NCBI GenBank assembly: GCA_017623295.1
Contig: JAGAPK010000062.1
Span: 92,566 to 156,565, forward strand
Origin: Lachnospiraceae bacterium
GTDB taxonomy: Bacteria > Bacillota > Clostridia > Lachnospirales > Lachnospiraceae
Direction: 5' to 3'
DNA: 64,000 nt
The notes beneath the pieces are model-generated. The model saw only the letters and a list, made by a program, of their open reading frames with translations. It had not been told where the DNA came from and ran no database searches. A program made the translations under genes and the position numbers. This document shows, piece after piece, positions 42,563 to 51,727 of the stretch (position 1 is its first letter; each line of letters begins with the position of its first letter).

Positions 42563-43066
42563 CTATAATTCTTCGTAAGGAATTTCTCTTTTCACAAGAA
42601 ATTGTTTGATGGCATTATCCCACAGATTATCGACTGTTTTGTCCATAACGAAAGTATGGAAGGCAGTACCGGTAACCAGCGTCAGGTTAGTGCCATCATA
42701 TTTTATGGTAAGCACCAATGCTTTTATCTGCTCCGGAGTAATTGCGGTATCTTTATCCTTTAAAATTGATGCTACATAATCCGGTATCAGATGAAGAATG
42801 AATTTAAAAGATGTCGGGGTATGGGTGCCCTTAATCAGTGAGAAGCAGATTGGACGAATCTGTTTCCATGTCGTGAAATCATAGGGCCGTATCTGTTTGT
42901 CTTCCCATTCCTCCGTGCTGTAAAAATCACGATTCTGGTGTCCGTCTATCAGAAAAGTATTATAGGTACTGATAGCGGCTTCTTCTAATAAAAAAGAATC
43001 AAAGCATTCAGAGGCAAGAAGTTTCCCCATAAACTGTTTTACATTTGTTATTTTTATGGCAATCAT
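42563..43066 (-). CDS. Conserved protein of DUF5721 type
   Basis: This 167-residue soluble protein starts MIAIKITNVKQFMGKLL, contains FDSFLLEEAAISTYNTFLIDG, and has a hydrophobic ILHLIPD segment. The pattern recalls the DUF5721 family of Lachnospiraceae. The frame is open to 43153, but ATG 43066 gives the usual N terminus; AAAGGA lies about 13 nt upstream, a little far. It is convergent with the ECF unit. Function unknown. Confidence 0.68.
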   Translation of the reverse strand: MIAIKITNVKQFMGKLLASECFDSFLLEEAAISTYNTFLIDGHQNRDFYSTEEWEDKQIRPYDFTTWKQIRPICFSLIKGTHTPTSFKFILHLIPDYVASILKDKDTAITPEQIKALVLTIKYDGTNLTLVTGTAFHTFVMDKTVDNLWDNAIKQFLVKREIPYEEL

Positions 43067-43296
43067 TTGATGTATAAATCCTTTCATTTTAAGCATTCTG
43101 ATAATATCAGAAGGAAAGTGGTATTCTATATTATAAAAATGATAACAGAACAAATTGTCGAATGCAATTTAAAAAGAAATGTAATTCCAACATGAGTTAA
43201 ATTGCAAGTAAAAACAGAAAATCTATTTACAAGATGAAGTGTATCGTGTTATCATAAGTAGTAATGAAAACCATGTGAAATAGTTGCGGAGGCATT

Positions 43297-44133
43297 ATGA
43301 GTTATAAAATTGTAGTAGACAGTTGTTGTGAATTACCTAAGCAGTACAAGAAGGATGCGAGATTTCAATTTGTTCCATTAGGCCTTGAGGTTGGCGAGTA
43401 TCAGATTATGGATGACGAAAATTTTAATCAGGCAGAATTTCTGGCACAGGTTGCAGCTTGTCCACAATGTCCGAAATCTTCCTGCCCGTCACCTGAGAAA
43501 TATATGGAGGCATATCAGACAGAAGCGGAGAATATTTTTGTTGTTACCTTATCTTCTCATCTGAGTGGCAGTTATAATAGTGCAGTTTTAGGAAAAAACT
43601 TGTATCATGAGCAATTTGGCGAGAAGAATATCTATGTATGTGACTCGGAATCTGCAAGCTGTGGAGAAACTCAGTATGCGTTAAAGGCAATGGAGTTACA
43701 GGAACAAGGTCTTTCTTTTGAAGAAACAATAAAAGAATTGGAAGCTTTTCGTGAGGAAATGAAAACCTATTTTATTCTGGATAATCTGGAAACTCTTCGA
43801 AAGAACGGCAGATTAACCGGGGTGAAAGCAATGGTGGTTTCCACATTAAATATTAAACCAATTATGATGGGAGATCACGGAGTTATTGCACAGAAGAGTC
43901 AGGCTATCGGCATTAAAAAGGCAATGGCGAAATTAGCAGAAATTCTGACAAAGGAAGTGCCAAATAGCAAAGAAAGAACACTTATGATAACGCATTGTAA
44001 TTGTCCGGATAGAGCAAATTATATGAGAACTCTTCTGGAAAAGAAAATGAATTTCAAAGAAGTTATTATTATGGATACAGCCGGAATCAGTAGTATGTAT
44101 GCCAATGACGGCGGGATTATTGTGACATTATAA
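43297..44133 (+). CDS. DegV family fatty-acid-binding protein
   Basis: The 278-residue protein has the two-lobed DegV (FakB) fold. The lipid carboxylate site motifs are SSHLSGSYNSA and SESASCG, with NGRLTGVKAM in the second half and VVDSCCELPKQYKK at the start. FakB proteins hold fatty acids for phosphorylation by FakA, which is not in this window. GCGGAGG precedes the start. The C terminus overlaps the convergent LytTR gene by 6 nt. Confidence 0.92.
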   Translation: MSYKIVVDSCCELPKQYKKDARFQFVPLGLEVGEYQIMDDENFNQAEFLAQVAACPQCPKSSCPSPEKYMEAYQTEAENIFVVTLSSHLSGSYNSAVLGKNLYHEQFGEKNIYVCDSESASCGETQYALKAMELQEQGLSFEETIKELEAFREEMKTYFILDNLETLRKNGRLTGVKAMVVSTLNIKPIMMGDHGVIAQKSQAIGIKKAMAKLAEILTKEVPNSKERTLMITHCNCPDRANYMRTLLEKKMNFKEVIIMDTAGISSMYANDGGIIVTL

Positions 44134-44910
44134 TGATTCTGTTTTATATTTTTCATAAGCAGTTTTGGCTTTAGAAAGTTCTACCGGAGCGACGGTAAAG
44201 GAATGTCCATCCTTCATATGTAGTTTAAAAAATGAGATTTTTTTAATAAATGTAATGTTTATAAGCGTATGTTCAGAAACCGGTATAAAATGTGTAAAAC
44301 CTTTTATCTGAGAAAATAAATTAGCCATAGTAGTAAGAATGTCCACTTCGCGGTTATCTGTTAAGGTAACATGTGCGTACTGGGCATTTTTTCTTGCATA
44401 CATAATTTCATCTTCGTGCACATAATAGGTTTCGTGTTCTCCGCGCAGTTCAATCGTAGGGACAGCCGCAGCCTTACATGCAATGGCATGGTCTAATCGC
44501 TGGTCAAGTTCTGCAACTTTAATCGGTTTATCTAAATATAAAATCTGGGAATGTAATTGCTGCCGTAAAATACTGTGATTGGATAATTCCACAGCATCCT
44601 CAGGAACTTCGGCCATTGCAGCTTCTATAACAGCACGGTAGTCAATAGTAGACGTACAAAGAATAATTGGTGCCGTAGAACCAGCATCAATCAGTTTTCT
44701 GGCGAGTTCAAATCCATTGACAGGACCGGAAGTCATATCAATGAAAAATGCATCATAAAGCATAGGAGAGCGCATAACTGCATCAACATTTCCATAGGAG
44801 TCTATATATAAGACGCCAGTGGTAGAAGTACGTCTGTCAGAAGCACGTCCTAACAAACGTTCCATTTGTTTTCTATCTGCAACATTATCATCACAAACTG
44901 CAATATGCAT
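44128..44910 (-). CDS. LytTR-family response regulator (AgrA/LytR type)
   Basis: The 260-residue protein has a receiver domain (about 1-150) with acidic pocket CDDN, phospho-acceptor Asp58 in FFIDMTSG and the Lys of LDKPIK, and a LytTR DNA-binding domain (about 155-258). The receiver carries an extra 25-residue stretch before LDKP compared with AgrA. No histidine kinase gene is adjacent. It is the last of three minus-strand genes starting with argG. GGGAGGG precedes the start. Confidence 0.88.
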   Translation of the reverse strand: MHIAVCDDNVADRKQMERLLGRASDRRTSTTGVLYIDSYGNVDAVMRSPMLYDAFFIDMTSGPVNGFELARKLIDAGSTAPIILCTSTIDYRAVIEAAMAEVPEDAVELSNHSILRQQLHSQILYLDKPIKVAELDQRLDHAIACKAAAVPTIELRGEHETYYVHEDEIMYARKNAQYAHVTLTDNREVDILTTMANLFSQIKGFTHFIPVSEHTLINITFIKKISFFKLHMKDGHSFTVAPVELSKAKTAYEKYKTESL

Positions 44911-44941
44911 GGAAACCCTCCCAGACTTATGAAAATTCTAA

Positions 44942-45235
44942 TCAAAGAAATGTAAATTCAATCGGTAAGTACATTAAAAGGACAACAAGTGCAATCTGTA
45001 TAAACAGAATAGCAGGCATTCCATATAAGAAATACCAGTGTCTTGTCTTATGATGAAATAAATGCATACCGATTGTTGTACCCAGACTGCCACCAATGAT
45101 GGCAATGACAAACAGGGTGGATTCGGGAATCCGCCAGGCTCTTTTGCGTGCCTTCAGTTTGTCAATGCCCATAATGGCAAATCCTATCAGATTTATGATC
45201 ACTAAATAAATAACAAGGTAGGAGATAACACTCAT
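44942..45235 (-). CDS. DUF1294 membrane protein
   Basis: This 97-residue protein has three hydrophobic segments and the DUF1294 motifs MGIDKLKARKRAWRIPE, GGSLGTTIGMHLFHHKTRH and FLYGMPAILFIQ. It lies between argG and the LytTR gene on the same strand, with gaps of 21 and 31 nt. Function unknown. Confidence 0.88.
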   Translation of the reverse strand: MSVISYLVIYLVIINLIGFAIMGIDKLKARKRAWRIPESTLFVIAIIGGSLGTTIGMHLFHHKTRHWYFLYGMPAILFIQIALVVLLMYLPIEFTFL

Positions 45236-45256
45236 AATAACCTCTTACTTCTTTTA

Positions 45257-46474
45257 CTATTTACCTTCTACTTCCTGCATTTTCATTGCACGAACTTTGC
45301 TTGCAAGACCGAACAGATTGATAAATCCTTCTGCATCATGATGGTCGTATAAATCACCTGTTGTAAAGGAAGCAATACTTTCGTTGTACAGAGAGTATGG
45401 AGAAGTAGTTCCGGCTTTGATAATGTTTCCTTTATAAAGTTTGAATTTTACTTCACCTGTAACATACTGCTGTGTAGATTCGATGAAAGCCTGTACTGCT
45501 TCACGAAGTGGTGTGAACCATTTTCCTTCGTATACAATCTGGGAGAACTTATTACCCATATCTTCTTTTAATGCATAAGTATCGCGGTCAAGAATTAATT
45601 CTTCCAGCTGCTGATGTGCTTCGTACAGGATAGTTCCGCCAGGTGTTTCATATACACCACGAGATTTCATACCAACAACACGGTTTTCAACGATATCAAC
45701 GATACCGATACCATGTTTTCCACCAAGTTCATTCAATGTAGTAATGATTTCGGATACTTTCATCTTTTTGCCGTTAACGGAAGTAGGAACACCTTTTTCA
45801 AAAGTCATAGTAACATATTCGCCTTCATCAGGAGCTTTCTCAGGTGTTGTACCAAGAACTAAAAGATGCTCATAGTTTGGTTCGTTAGCAGGATCTTCCA
45901 GTTCAAGACCTTCATGGCTGATGTGCCATAAGTTACGGTCGCGGCTATAGCTGTTATCAGCGGAGAATGGTAAGTTGATACCATGTTTGCGGCAGTATTC
46001 GATTTCTTCTTCACGGGAGTTCATATCCCATTTTTCATTTCTCCATGCTGCAATGATTTTTAAATCAGGAGCAAGAGCTTTGATACCAAGTTCAAAACGA
46101 ATCTGGTCATTACCTTTACCGGTTGCACCATGACAGATAGCAGTAGCGCCTTCTTTACGAGCGATTTCAACTAATTTCTTAGCGATAACCGGTCTTGCCA
46201 TAGAAGTACCGAGTAAATATTTGTTTTCATAAACTGCATGAGCCTGTACACAAGGAACGATGAAGTCATCACAGAATTCATCTGTTAAGTCTTCGATATA
46301 TAATTTGGAAGCACCGCTGGATAATGCTCTTTCTTCAAGACCGTCCAATTCGTCAGCCTGACCGCAGTTACCACAAACGCAGATAACTTCGTAATCAAAA
46401 TTTTCTTTTAACCAGGGAATGATAACTGTTGTATCAAGACCGCCGGAGTAAGCAAGAATAACTTTTTCTTTCAT
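45257..46474 (-). CDS. argG: Argininosuccinate synthase
   Basis: ArgG condenses citrulline and aspartate with ATP, the penultimate step of arginine synthesis. The 405-residue protein has the ATP pyrophosphatase loop AYSGGLDT (about 8-15) and the citrulline/aspartate blocks [13 protein letters not shown] and [18 protein letters not shown], all standard. GGAGG precedes the start. It is divergent from argC across a shared operator region. argH is not in the window. Confidence 0.97.
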   Translation of the reverse strand: MKEKVILAYSGGLDTTVIIPWLKENFDYEVICVCGNCGQADELDGLEERALSSGASKLYIEDLTDEFCDDFIVPCVQAHAVYENKYLLGTSMARPVIAKKLVEIARKEGATAICHGATGKGNDQIRFELGIKALAPDLKIIAAWRNEKWDMNSREEEIEYCRKHGINLPFSADNSYSRDRNLWHISHEGLELEDPANEPNYEHLLVLGTTPEKAPDEGEYVTMTFEKGVPTSVNGKKMKVSEIITTLNELGGKHGIGIVDIVENRVVGMKSRGVYETPGGTILYEAHQQLEELILDRDTYALKEDMGNKFSQIVYEGKWFTPLREAVQAFIESTQQYVTGEVKFKLYKGNIIKAGTTSPYSLYNESIASFTTGDLYDHHDAEGFINLFGLASKVRAMKMQEVEGK

Positions 46475-46560
46475 GATAAATCCTCCATTATAATATGTAA
46501 GTGTTTTTTCTAATATGCGTTTTTTCTATGAAATTTTCTGTTAAAAAACGCTCTGAAACC

Positions 46561-46589
46561 AATATACAACAATCAAATGAATAATGCAA
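46561..46589 (-). promoter_or_regulatory. argG promoter
   Basis: On the minus strand TTGCAT and TATATT are separated by 17 nt, about 90 nt before argG. The leader contains an inverted repeat GCGTTTTTT (46517-46525) / AAAAAACGC (46543-46551) of unknown role. Confidence 0.6.
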
Positions 46590-46600
46590 GTGTAATTTTA

Positions 46601-46687
46601 TGCATAAAATGATGTATATTCTACGAAAATAATGAATATTTTTAAAAATATGTTGCATATTATGCATAAAGGGTGTATTATTATGCA
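46601..46687. promoter_or_regulatory. Cluster of probable ArgR operators between argG and argC
   Basis: Three TGCAT-type palindromic elements occur in the 384-bp divergent region: 46601-46618, a perfect TGCATA-T-TATGCA at 46654-46666, and TGTATTATTATGCA at 46674-46687. The last two overlap the -35 and -10 of the argC promoter, and the first lies just upstream of the argG -35. ArgR/AhrC boxes are AT-rich palindromes of this size, but the exact clostridial consensus is from memory. The rest of the divergent region (46688-46858) holds no gene that I can see. Confidence 0.55.
46653..46681 (+). promoter_or_regulatory. argC promoter
   Basis: TTGCAT (46653-46658) and TATTAT (46676-46681) are separated by 17 nt. 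The -35 hexamer is identical to that of the divergent argG promoter. The leader to argC would be about 170 nt. Confidence 0.55.
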
Positions 46688-46858
46688 ATCAAAAGTGGTT
46701 TTCGTGAACCGGAAACAATACTGTTAAAGAATCCCATAAATTTTCTATACTATCTTGAAATAGTGTGCTAAAATAGAAAGAGTTGGATTTTTATGAGAAA
46801 ATGTTGCTACATAATTATAGAAGAAAGATGACTGGTAAAAGAAGAGAGGATTGGAAAA

Positions 46859-47926
46859 ATGATTAAAGCAGGAATTATCGGAGCAACCGGATATGCAGGC
46901 GGTGAACTTGTCAGACTTTTGACAGCGCATAAAGACGTTGAGATTAAGTGGTATGGCTCCAGAAGTTATATAGATAAGAAATATTGTGAAGTATATCAGA
47001 ACATGTTTCAGATTGTAGATGATGTCTGTATGGATGATAATATGGAAGAACTGGCAAGCCAGGTGGATGTTATTTTCACAGCAACACCACAGGGACTTTG
47101 TGCATCCTTAGTAAATGATGAGATTCTTTCTAAGGTTAAGATTGTAGATTTAAGTGCAGATTTCCGTATTAAAGATGTAGCTACTTATGAGAAGTGGTAT
47201 GGTATTGAACACAAATCTCCACAGTACATAGAAGAAGCGGTTTATGGTTTATGTGAAATCAACAGAGAAGATGTGAAGAAAGCAAGACTGGTAGCCAATC
47301 CGGGATGCTATACAACCTGTTCTATTTTAACGGCTTATCCGTTGGTAAAAGAAGGACTGATTGACCCATCTACCTTAATTATTGATGCGAAGAGCGGTAC
47401 TTCCGGTGCAGGACGTGGTGCAAAAGTGCCTAATCTTTATTGTGAAGTGAATGAAAATATTAAGGCATATGGTGTGGCAAGTCATAGACATACACCGGAA
47501 ATCGAGGAACAGCTTGGTTATGCAGCCGGCAAAGAGTTAGTGCTTAACTTTACACCTCATTTAGTGCCGATGAACAGAGGTATTCTGGTAACAGAATATG
47601 CTACTTTGCTTCCGGTGAAAAAAGCAGATGGTAGTATGGGACTCCCGGATTACGAGCAGGTTAAGGCAGTATATGATAAGTATTATAAGGATGAAAAATT
47701 TGTCCGTGTTCTGGAGAAAGGTATCTGTCCGGAAACAAAATGGGTAGAAGGCAGTAACTACGTGGACATTAACTTTGTAATTGATGAGAGAACCGGACGT
47801 ATTATTATGATGGGGGCTCTTGACAATCTGGTAAAAGGTGCAGCAGGACAGGCAGTTCAGAATATGAACTTAATGTTTGGCTTAAAGGAGAGCGAAGGAC
47901 TGGAACTTGTACCAATGTTCCCATAA
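46859..47926 (+). CDS. argC: N-acetyl-gamma-glutamyl-phosphate reductase
   Basis: ArgC reduces acetylglutamyl phosphate with NADPH in ornithine synthesis. The 355-residue protein has the nucleotide-binding GATGYAGGELVRLL (about 9-22), the active-site Cys in ANPGCYTT, and SGAGRGAK and SHRHTPEIEEQL motifs. GAGAGGA precedes the start. It heads the plus-strand arginine unit. Confidence 0.97.
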   Translation: MIKAGIIGATGYAGGELVRLLTAHKDVEIKWYGSRSYIDKKYCEVYQNMFQIVDDVCMDDNMEELASQVDVIFTATPQGLCASLVNDEILSKVKIVDLSADFRIKDVATYEKWYGIEHKSPQYIEEAVYGLCEINREDVKKARLVANPGCYTTCSILTAYPLVKEGLIDPSTLIIDAKSGTSGAGRGAKVPNLYCEVNENIKAYGVASHRHTPEIEEQLGYAAGKELVLNFTPHLVPMNRGILVTEYATLLPVKKADGSMGLPDYEQVKAVYDKYYKDEKFVRVLEKGICPETKWVEGSNYVDINFVIDERTGRIIMMGALDNLVKGAAGQAVQNMNLMFGLKESEGLELVPMFP

Positions 47927-47959
47927 TATTCCCTTAATAAGGAAAAGGAGAGGCATTGT

Positions 47960-48451
47960 ATGATAGAAAGACGGGATAAGGCGAATTACTATCTGGATTT
48001 GGCGAAAATGGTATCACAGCGAAGCACATGTCTTAGAAGACATTACGGGGCCGTGATTGTGAAAAATGATGAAGTGATTTCAACAGGATATGTAGGTGCG
48101 CCGAGAGGACGTAAGAATTGTACGGATATCGGAGAATGTATCCGTGAGAAGCTGGAAATTCCAAGAGGCGAACGATATGAGTTATGCCGGAGTGTACATG
48201 CAGAAGCCAATGCAATTATTAGTGCCTCCCGGGATAAAATGATTGGTTCAGCACTGTATCTGGTGGGTGTGGAAGCCAAAACCGGAGAATATGTGAAAAA
48301 TTCCTGTAGCTGTTCCATGTGTAAAAGACAGATTATTAACGCAGGAATCGAAACGGTTTATATCCGTGACACAGAGGATGAGTATCGCGTTATTCCGGTA
48401 AAAGAGTGGATTGAAAATGATGAGTCTATTCAGGGCGTTATGGGATATTAA
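47960..48451 (+). CDS. dCMP deaminase family protein (ComEB-like)
   Basis: This 163-residue zinc-dependent deaminase has the HAEANAI motif with the zinc His and catalytic Glu, and the second zinc pair CSCSMCKR (Cys-x2-Cys). The N terminus RRDKANYYLDLAKMVSQRSTC is typical of dCMP deaminases and ComE operon protein 2. It would make dUMP for thymidylate synthesis. It is placed inside the arginine operon, 33 nt after argC. Confidence 0.9.
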   Translation: MIERRDKANYYLDLAKMVSQRSTCLRRHYGAVIVKNDEVISTGYVGAPRGRKNCTDIGECIREKLEIPRGERYELCRSVHAEANAIISASRDKMIGSALYLVGVEAKTGEYVKNSCSCSMCKRQIINAGIETVYIRDTEDEYRVIPVKEWIENDESIQGVMGY

Positions 48452-48469
48452 AAAGGAAAGTGTGGCAAA

Positions 48470-49012
48470 ATGATTAAAGCAACAACACCGGTAAACACGA
48501 AGCCTTCGCCGGAAGGCAGGCTTGCCAAAGAAATGGCGGTTTATGATTTGTTAGAAGAACTTGAGATTCCTTATGAAAGAATGGACCATGAAGTAACGGC
48601 TTCTATTGAGGATTGTCATGAAGTGGACAAAATTCTTGGAATACATATTTGCAAAAACTTATTTTTATGTAATTCCCAGAAAACCGCTTTTTATCTTCTG
48701 ATGATGCCGGGAGAGAAGAAGTTTCTGACGAAAGATTTATCGAAGCAGATTAACAGTGCCAGATTATCTTTTGCAGGACCGGAATACATGGAGAAGTATC
48801 TGAATATTACACCGGGCTCTGTCAGCATCATGGGACTTATGAATGATAAAGAGCATCAGGTAAAATTGTTAATTGACAGCGAGGTTTTAAAAGAAGAATA
48901 TCTAGGCTGTCATCCATGTATCAACACATCCAGTTTGAAGCTGAAACTGAGTGACGTATTGGAGAAGTTTTTGTCATATACAGGACATGATTATACAGTT
49001 GTGACATTGTAA
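48470..49012 (+). CDS. YbaK/PrdX-family aminoacyl-tRNA deacylase
   Basis: The 180-residue protein has the YbaK/ProRS-editing fold, with CKNLFLCNSQKTAFYLLMMPG, the Lys motif KKFLTKDLSKQ and GSVSIMGLMND. Family members hydrolyse mischarged Ala- or Cys-tRNA-Pro. It stands alone without prolyl-tRNA synthetase nearby and lies inside the arginine operon. AAAGGAAAG precedes the start. Confidence 0.88.
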   Translation: MIKATTPVNTKPSPEGRLAKEMAVYDLLEELEIPYERMDHEVTASIEDCHEVDKILGIHICKNLFLCNSQKTAFYLLMMPGEKKFLTKDLSKQINSARLSFAGPEYMEKYLNITPGSVSIMGLMNDKEHQVKLLIDSEVLKEEYLGCHPCINTSSLKLKLSDVLEKFLSYTGHDYTVVTL

Positions 49013-49031
49013 TGACACGCGGAGGAATGAA

Positions 49032-49475
49032 ATGGTAAGAGTAATGAAAATTGAAGATTACGATGCGGTAAGAAGCCTTTGGATGACGATTAAGGGTTTC
49101 GGTATCCGAAGCGTGGATGATTCCAGAGAAGGCGTAGAAGCATTCCTGAAGCGAAATCCGACTACCAGTGTCGTAGCAGTGGAAGATGGAAAAATTGTTG
49201 GCGCGATTTTGTGCGGACATGACGGCAGACGAGGCTGTCTGTATCATGTGTGTGTGGCGCAGGAATATCGTATGCGTGGCATTGGCAAGGAAATGGTAGT
49301 TTTTTGTATGAATGCATTAAAGAAAGAGCATATCAATAAGGTTTCACTGATTGCTTTTACACAGAATGATATCGGGAATGCATTCTGGAGGGAAATTGGC
49401 TGGACGAAACGAGAAGATTTGAATTATTATGATTTTACTTTGAATGAAGATAACATAACAGCATTTAATCAATAG
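49032..49475 (+). CDS. GNAT family N-acetyltransferase (YpeA-like)
   Basis: This 147-residue protein has the GNAT fold. The acetyl-CoA pyrophosphate loop is QEYRMRGIG (R/Q-x-x-G-x-G), preceded by GCLYHVCV, and strand 4 carries GAILCGHDGRRG, with the FWREIGW motif near the end. Stand-alone GNAT proteins have been proposed to work as N-acetylglutamate synthases; its place directly before argJ fits that idea but does not prove it. CGGAGGAA precedes the start. Confidence 0.85.
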   Translation: MVRVMKIEDYDAVRSLWMTIKGFGIRSVDDSREGVEAFLKRNPTTSVVAVEDGKIVGAILCGHDGRRGCLYHVCVAQEYRMRGIGKEMVVFCMNALKKEHINKVSLIAFTQNDIGNAFWREIGWTKREDLNYYDFTLNEDNITAFNQ

Positions 49476-49506
49476 CACAAAGTAGTGCGTAGAAATGAGG
49501 GAAAAT

Positions 49507-50730
49507 ATGAACATTATAGAAGGCGGAGTAACCGCAGCAAAAGGTTTCGAGGCAGCAGGTGTAGAGGCTGCAATTAAATATCAGAACAGAAAAGACATGG
49601 CAATGGTATACAGTGTAGAACCATGTACGGCAGCAGGTGTTTTTACCAGCAATGTCGTGAAAGCAGCACCGGTTCTATGGGATAAAGAAGTCGTAACACA
49701 TTCTCCTTATGCACAGGCAGTTGTAGTGAACTCCGGTATTGCCAATGCATGTACCGGTAAGCAGGGATATGACTGCTGTAAACAGACAGCAGAGGCAACC
49801 GGGAAATTGCTTGGTATTCCGGCTGATTCCGTATTGGTAGCTTCTACTGGTGTTATTGGTATGCAGCTTCCGCTGGACAAAATTGTTGCCGGTGTGGAAA
49901 AGCTTGCAGCGGCAAAGTCAGATACTTTAGAAGCAGGTCAGATGGCAGCGGAAGCAATTATGACAACCGATACGGTTTCCAAACAGGCGGCTGTTACGAT
50001 TGAACTTGGTGGCAAAACGGTTACTATTGGCGGTATGTGTAAAGGTTCCGGTATGATTCATCCGAATATGTGTACCATGCTTGGTTTTGTTACTTCCGAT
50101 ATTGCGATTTCCAAGGAATTATTACAGGAAGCATTGAGCGAAGACGTAGTGGATACCTTTAATATGATTTCTGTTGATGGAGATACTTCCACAAACGATA
50201 CACTTGTTGTATTGGCAAATGGTATGGCAGGAAATCCGAAAATTACAACAAAGAACGAGGATTATTATAAATTCAAAGAAGCGTTGAACTATATCAATAC
50301 AACATTGGCAAAGAAGATGGCTGGTGATGGAGAAGGTGCAACTGCATTGTTTGAAACCAAAGTGATTAATGCGGCAACTAAGGAAGACGCCCGTATTTTG
50401 AGCAAATCGGTTATCTGTTCCAGTTTAACCAAAGCAGCAATTTTCGGGCACGATGCAAACTGGGGAAGAATTTTGTGTGCACTTGGTTATTCCGGTGCTC
50501 AGTTTGATCCGGAGAAAGTAGAGCTTTTCTTTGAAAGTGATGAAAATAGAATCCAGATTTATAAAGACGGTGTGGCAACTGATTACAGTGAGGAAGAAGC
50601 AACCAAAATTCTTTCATCACCGGAAGTTCGAGTTATTGTAGATATGAAAATGGGTGATGCACAGGCGACAGCGTGGGGTTGTGATTTAACTTATGATTAT
50701 GTTAAAATTAACGCAGATTACAGAAGTTAA
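49507..50730 (+). CDS. argJ: Bifunctional glutamate N-acetyltransferase/ornithine acetyltransferase
   Basis: ArgJ moves acetyl from N-acetylornithine to glutamate, closing the cyclic route; some forms also use acetyl-CoA. The 407-residue precursor is cut autocatalytically before the Thr of the KGSGMIHPNMCTMLGF region, where MCTML supplies the Thr nucleophile. C-terminal GHDANWGRI is diagnostic. The start at 49507 has GAGGG upstream; ATG 49495 has none. Confidence 0.95.
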   Translation: MNIIEGGVTAAKGFEAAGVEAAIKYQNRKDMAMVYSVEPCTAAGVFTSNVVKAAPVLWDKEVVTHSPYAQAVVVNSGIANACTGKQGYDCCKQTAEATGKLLGIPADSVLVASTGVIGMQLPLDKIVAGVEKLAAAKSDTLEAGQMAAEAIMTTDTVSKQAAVTIELGGKTVTIGGMCKGSGMIHPNMCTMLGFVTSDIAISKELLQEALSEDVVDTFNMISVDGDTSTNDTLVVLANGMAGNPKITTKNEDYYKFKEALNYINTTLAKKMAGDGEGATALFETKVINAATKEDARILSKSVICSSLTKAAIFGHDANWGRILCALGYSGAQFDPEKVELFFESDENRIQIYKDGVATDYSEEEATKILSSPEVRVIVDMKMGDAQATAWGCDLTYDYVKINADYRS

Positions 50731-50787
50731 TGATCAGCGCAGAGTGAAAATGTAGTAAGAAGAGAATTGATGTGAGGGTAACGAAAA

Positions 50788-51699
50788 ATGAGTGAAAAAG
50801 AAATGGGACAAAAAATAGAACAGAAAGAAATGAATCAGGTTATGGGCAAGGCAGAAGTTTTGATTGAAGCTTTACCCTATATCCAGAAATTCAACCGAAA
50901 GATTATCGTTGTAAAATATGGCGGAAGTGCTATGAGCAATGAAGAATTACAGAAAAACGTTATCAAAGACGTTACTCTGTTAAAATTGGTTGGTTTCAAA
51001 CCGATTATTGTACATGGTGGTGGTAAGGAAATCAGCCGATGGGTTGGTAAAGTCGGTAAAGAAGCACAATTTGTTAACGGACTTCGTGTTACTGATGAAG
51101 AAACGATGGAAATTGCAGAAATGGTTTTGAATAAAGTAAACAAAAATCTTGTCCGCATGGTAGAAGAACTGGGCGTAAAAGCAGTTGGTATCAGTGGCAA
51201 GGATGGTGGTTTATTACAGGTTGATAAAAAATATTCAAATGGTCAGGATATTGGTTTTGTAGGCGATATCAAGAAAGTTGACCCGAAAATTTTGTATGAC
51301 TTGTTAGAGAAGGATTTCCTTCCGATTGTTGCACCAATCGGTTTAGATGATGATTTCCAGACATACAATATCAATGCGGATGATGCAGCCTGTGCGATTG
51401 CGAAAGCAGTTTCTGCTGAAAAACTTGCATTTTTGACTGATATTGAAGGACTTTACAAAGATATTAACGATAAATCTACTTTTATTTCCAGATTAACAGC
51501 ATCTCAGGCAGATGAATTGATTAATGACGGCTGTATCGGTGGTGGCATGCTTCCGAAGTTGACAAATTGTACATCCGCAATCAAAGAAGGAGTAAACAGA
51601 GTACATATTCTGGATGGTAGAATTCCACATTGTCTGCTCTTGGAAATTTTCACAAATCATGGTGTTGGTACAGCGATTATAGCAGATGACGAGAATTAA
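50788..51699 (+). CDS. argB: Acetylglutamate kinase
   Basis: ArgB phosphorylates N-acetylglutamate. The 303-residue protein shows the amino-acid kinase motifs [15 protein letters not shown], and [15 protein letters not shown], with GGGMLPKL near the C terminus. An N-terminal helix precedes the kinase core, as in the arginine-inhibited hexameric enzymes, so feedback control by arginine is likely. GAGGG precedes the start. Confidence 0.96.
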   Translation: MSEKEMGQKIEQKEMNQVMGKAEVLIEALPYIQKFNRKIIVVKYGGSAMSNEELQKNVIKDVTLLKLVGFKPIIVHGGGKEISRWVGKVGKEAQFVNGLRVTDEETMEIAEMVLNKVNKNLVRMVEELGVKAVGISGKDGGLLQVDKKYSNGQDIGFVGDIKKVDPKILYDLLEKDFLPIVAPIGLDDDFQTYNINADDAACAIAKAVSAEKLAFLTDIEGLYKDINDKSTFISRLTASQADELINDGCIGGGMLPKLTNCTSAIKEGVNRVHILDGRIPHCLLLEIFTNHGVGTAIIADDEN

Positions 51700-51727
51700 G
51701 AACAAATATGGAAAGGAAGATAGCATT

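Noticed and set aside
46517-46551. Attenuator in the argG leader
   Set aside because: The arms are mostly T and A, with no T run after a GC-rich stem, so a terminator role is weak.
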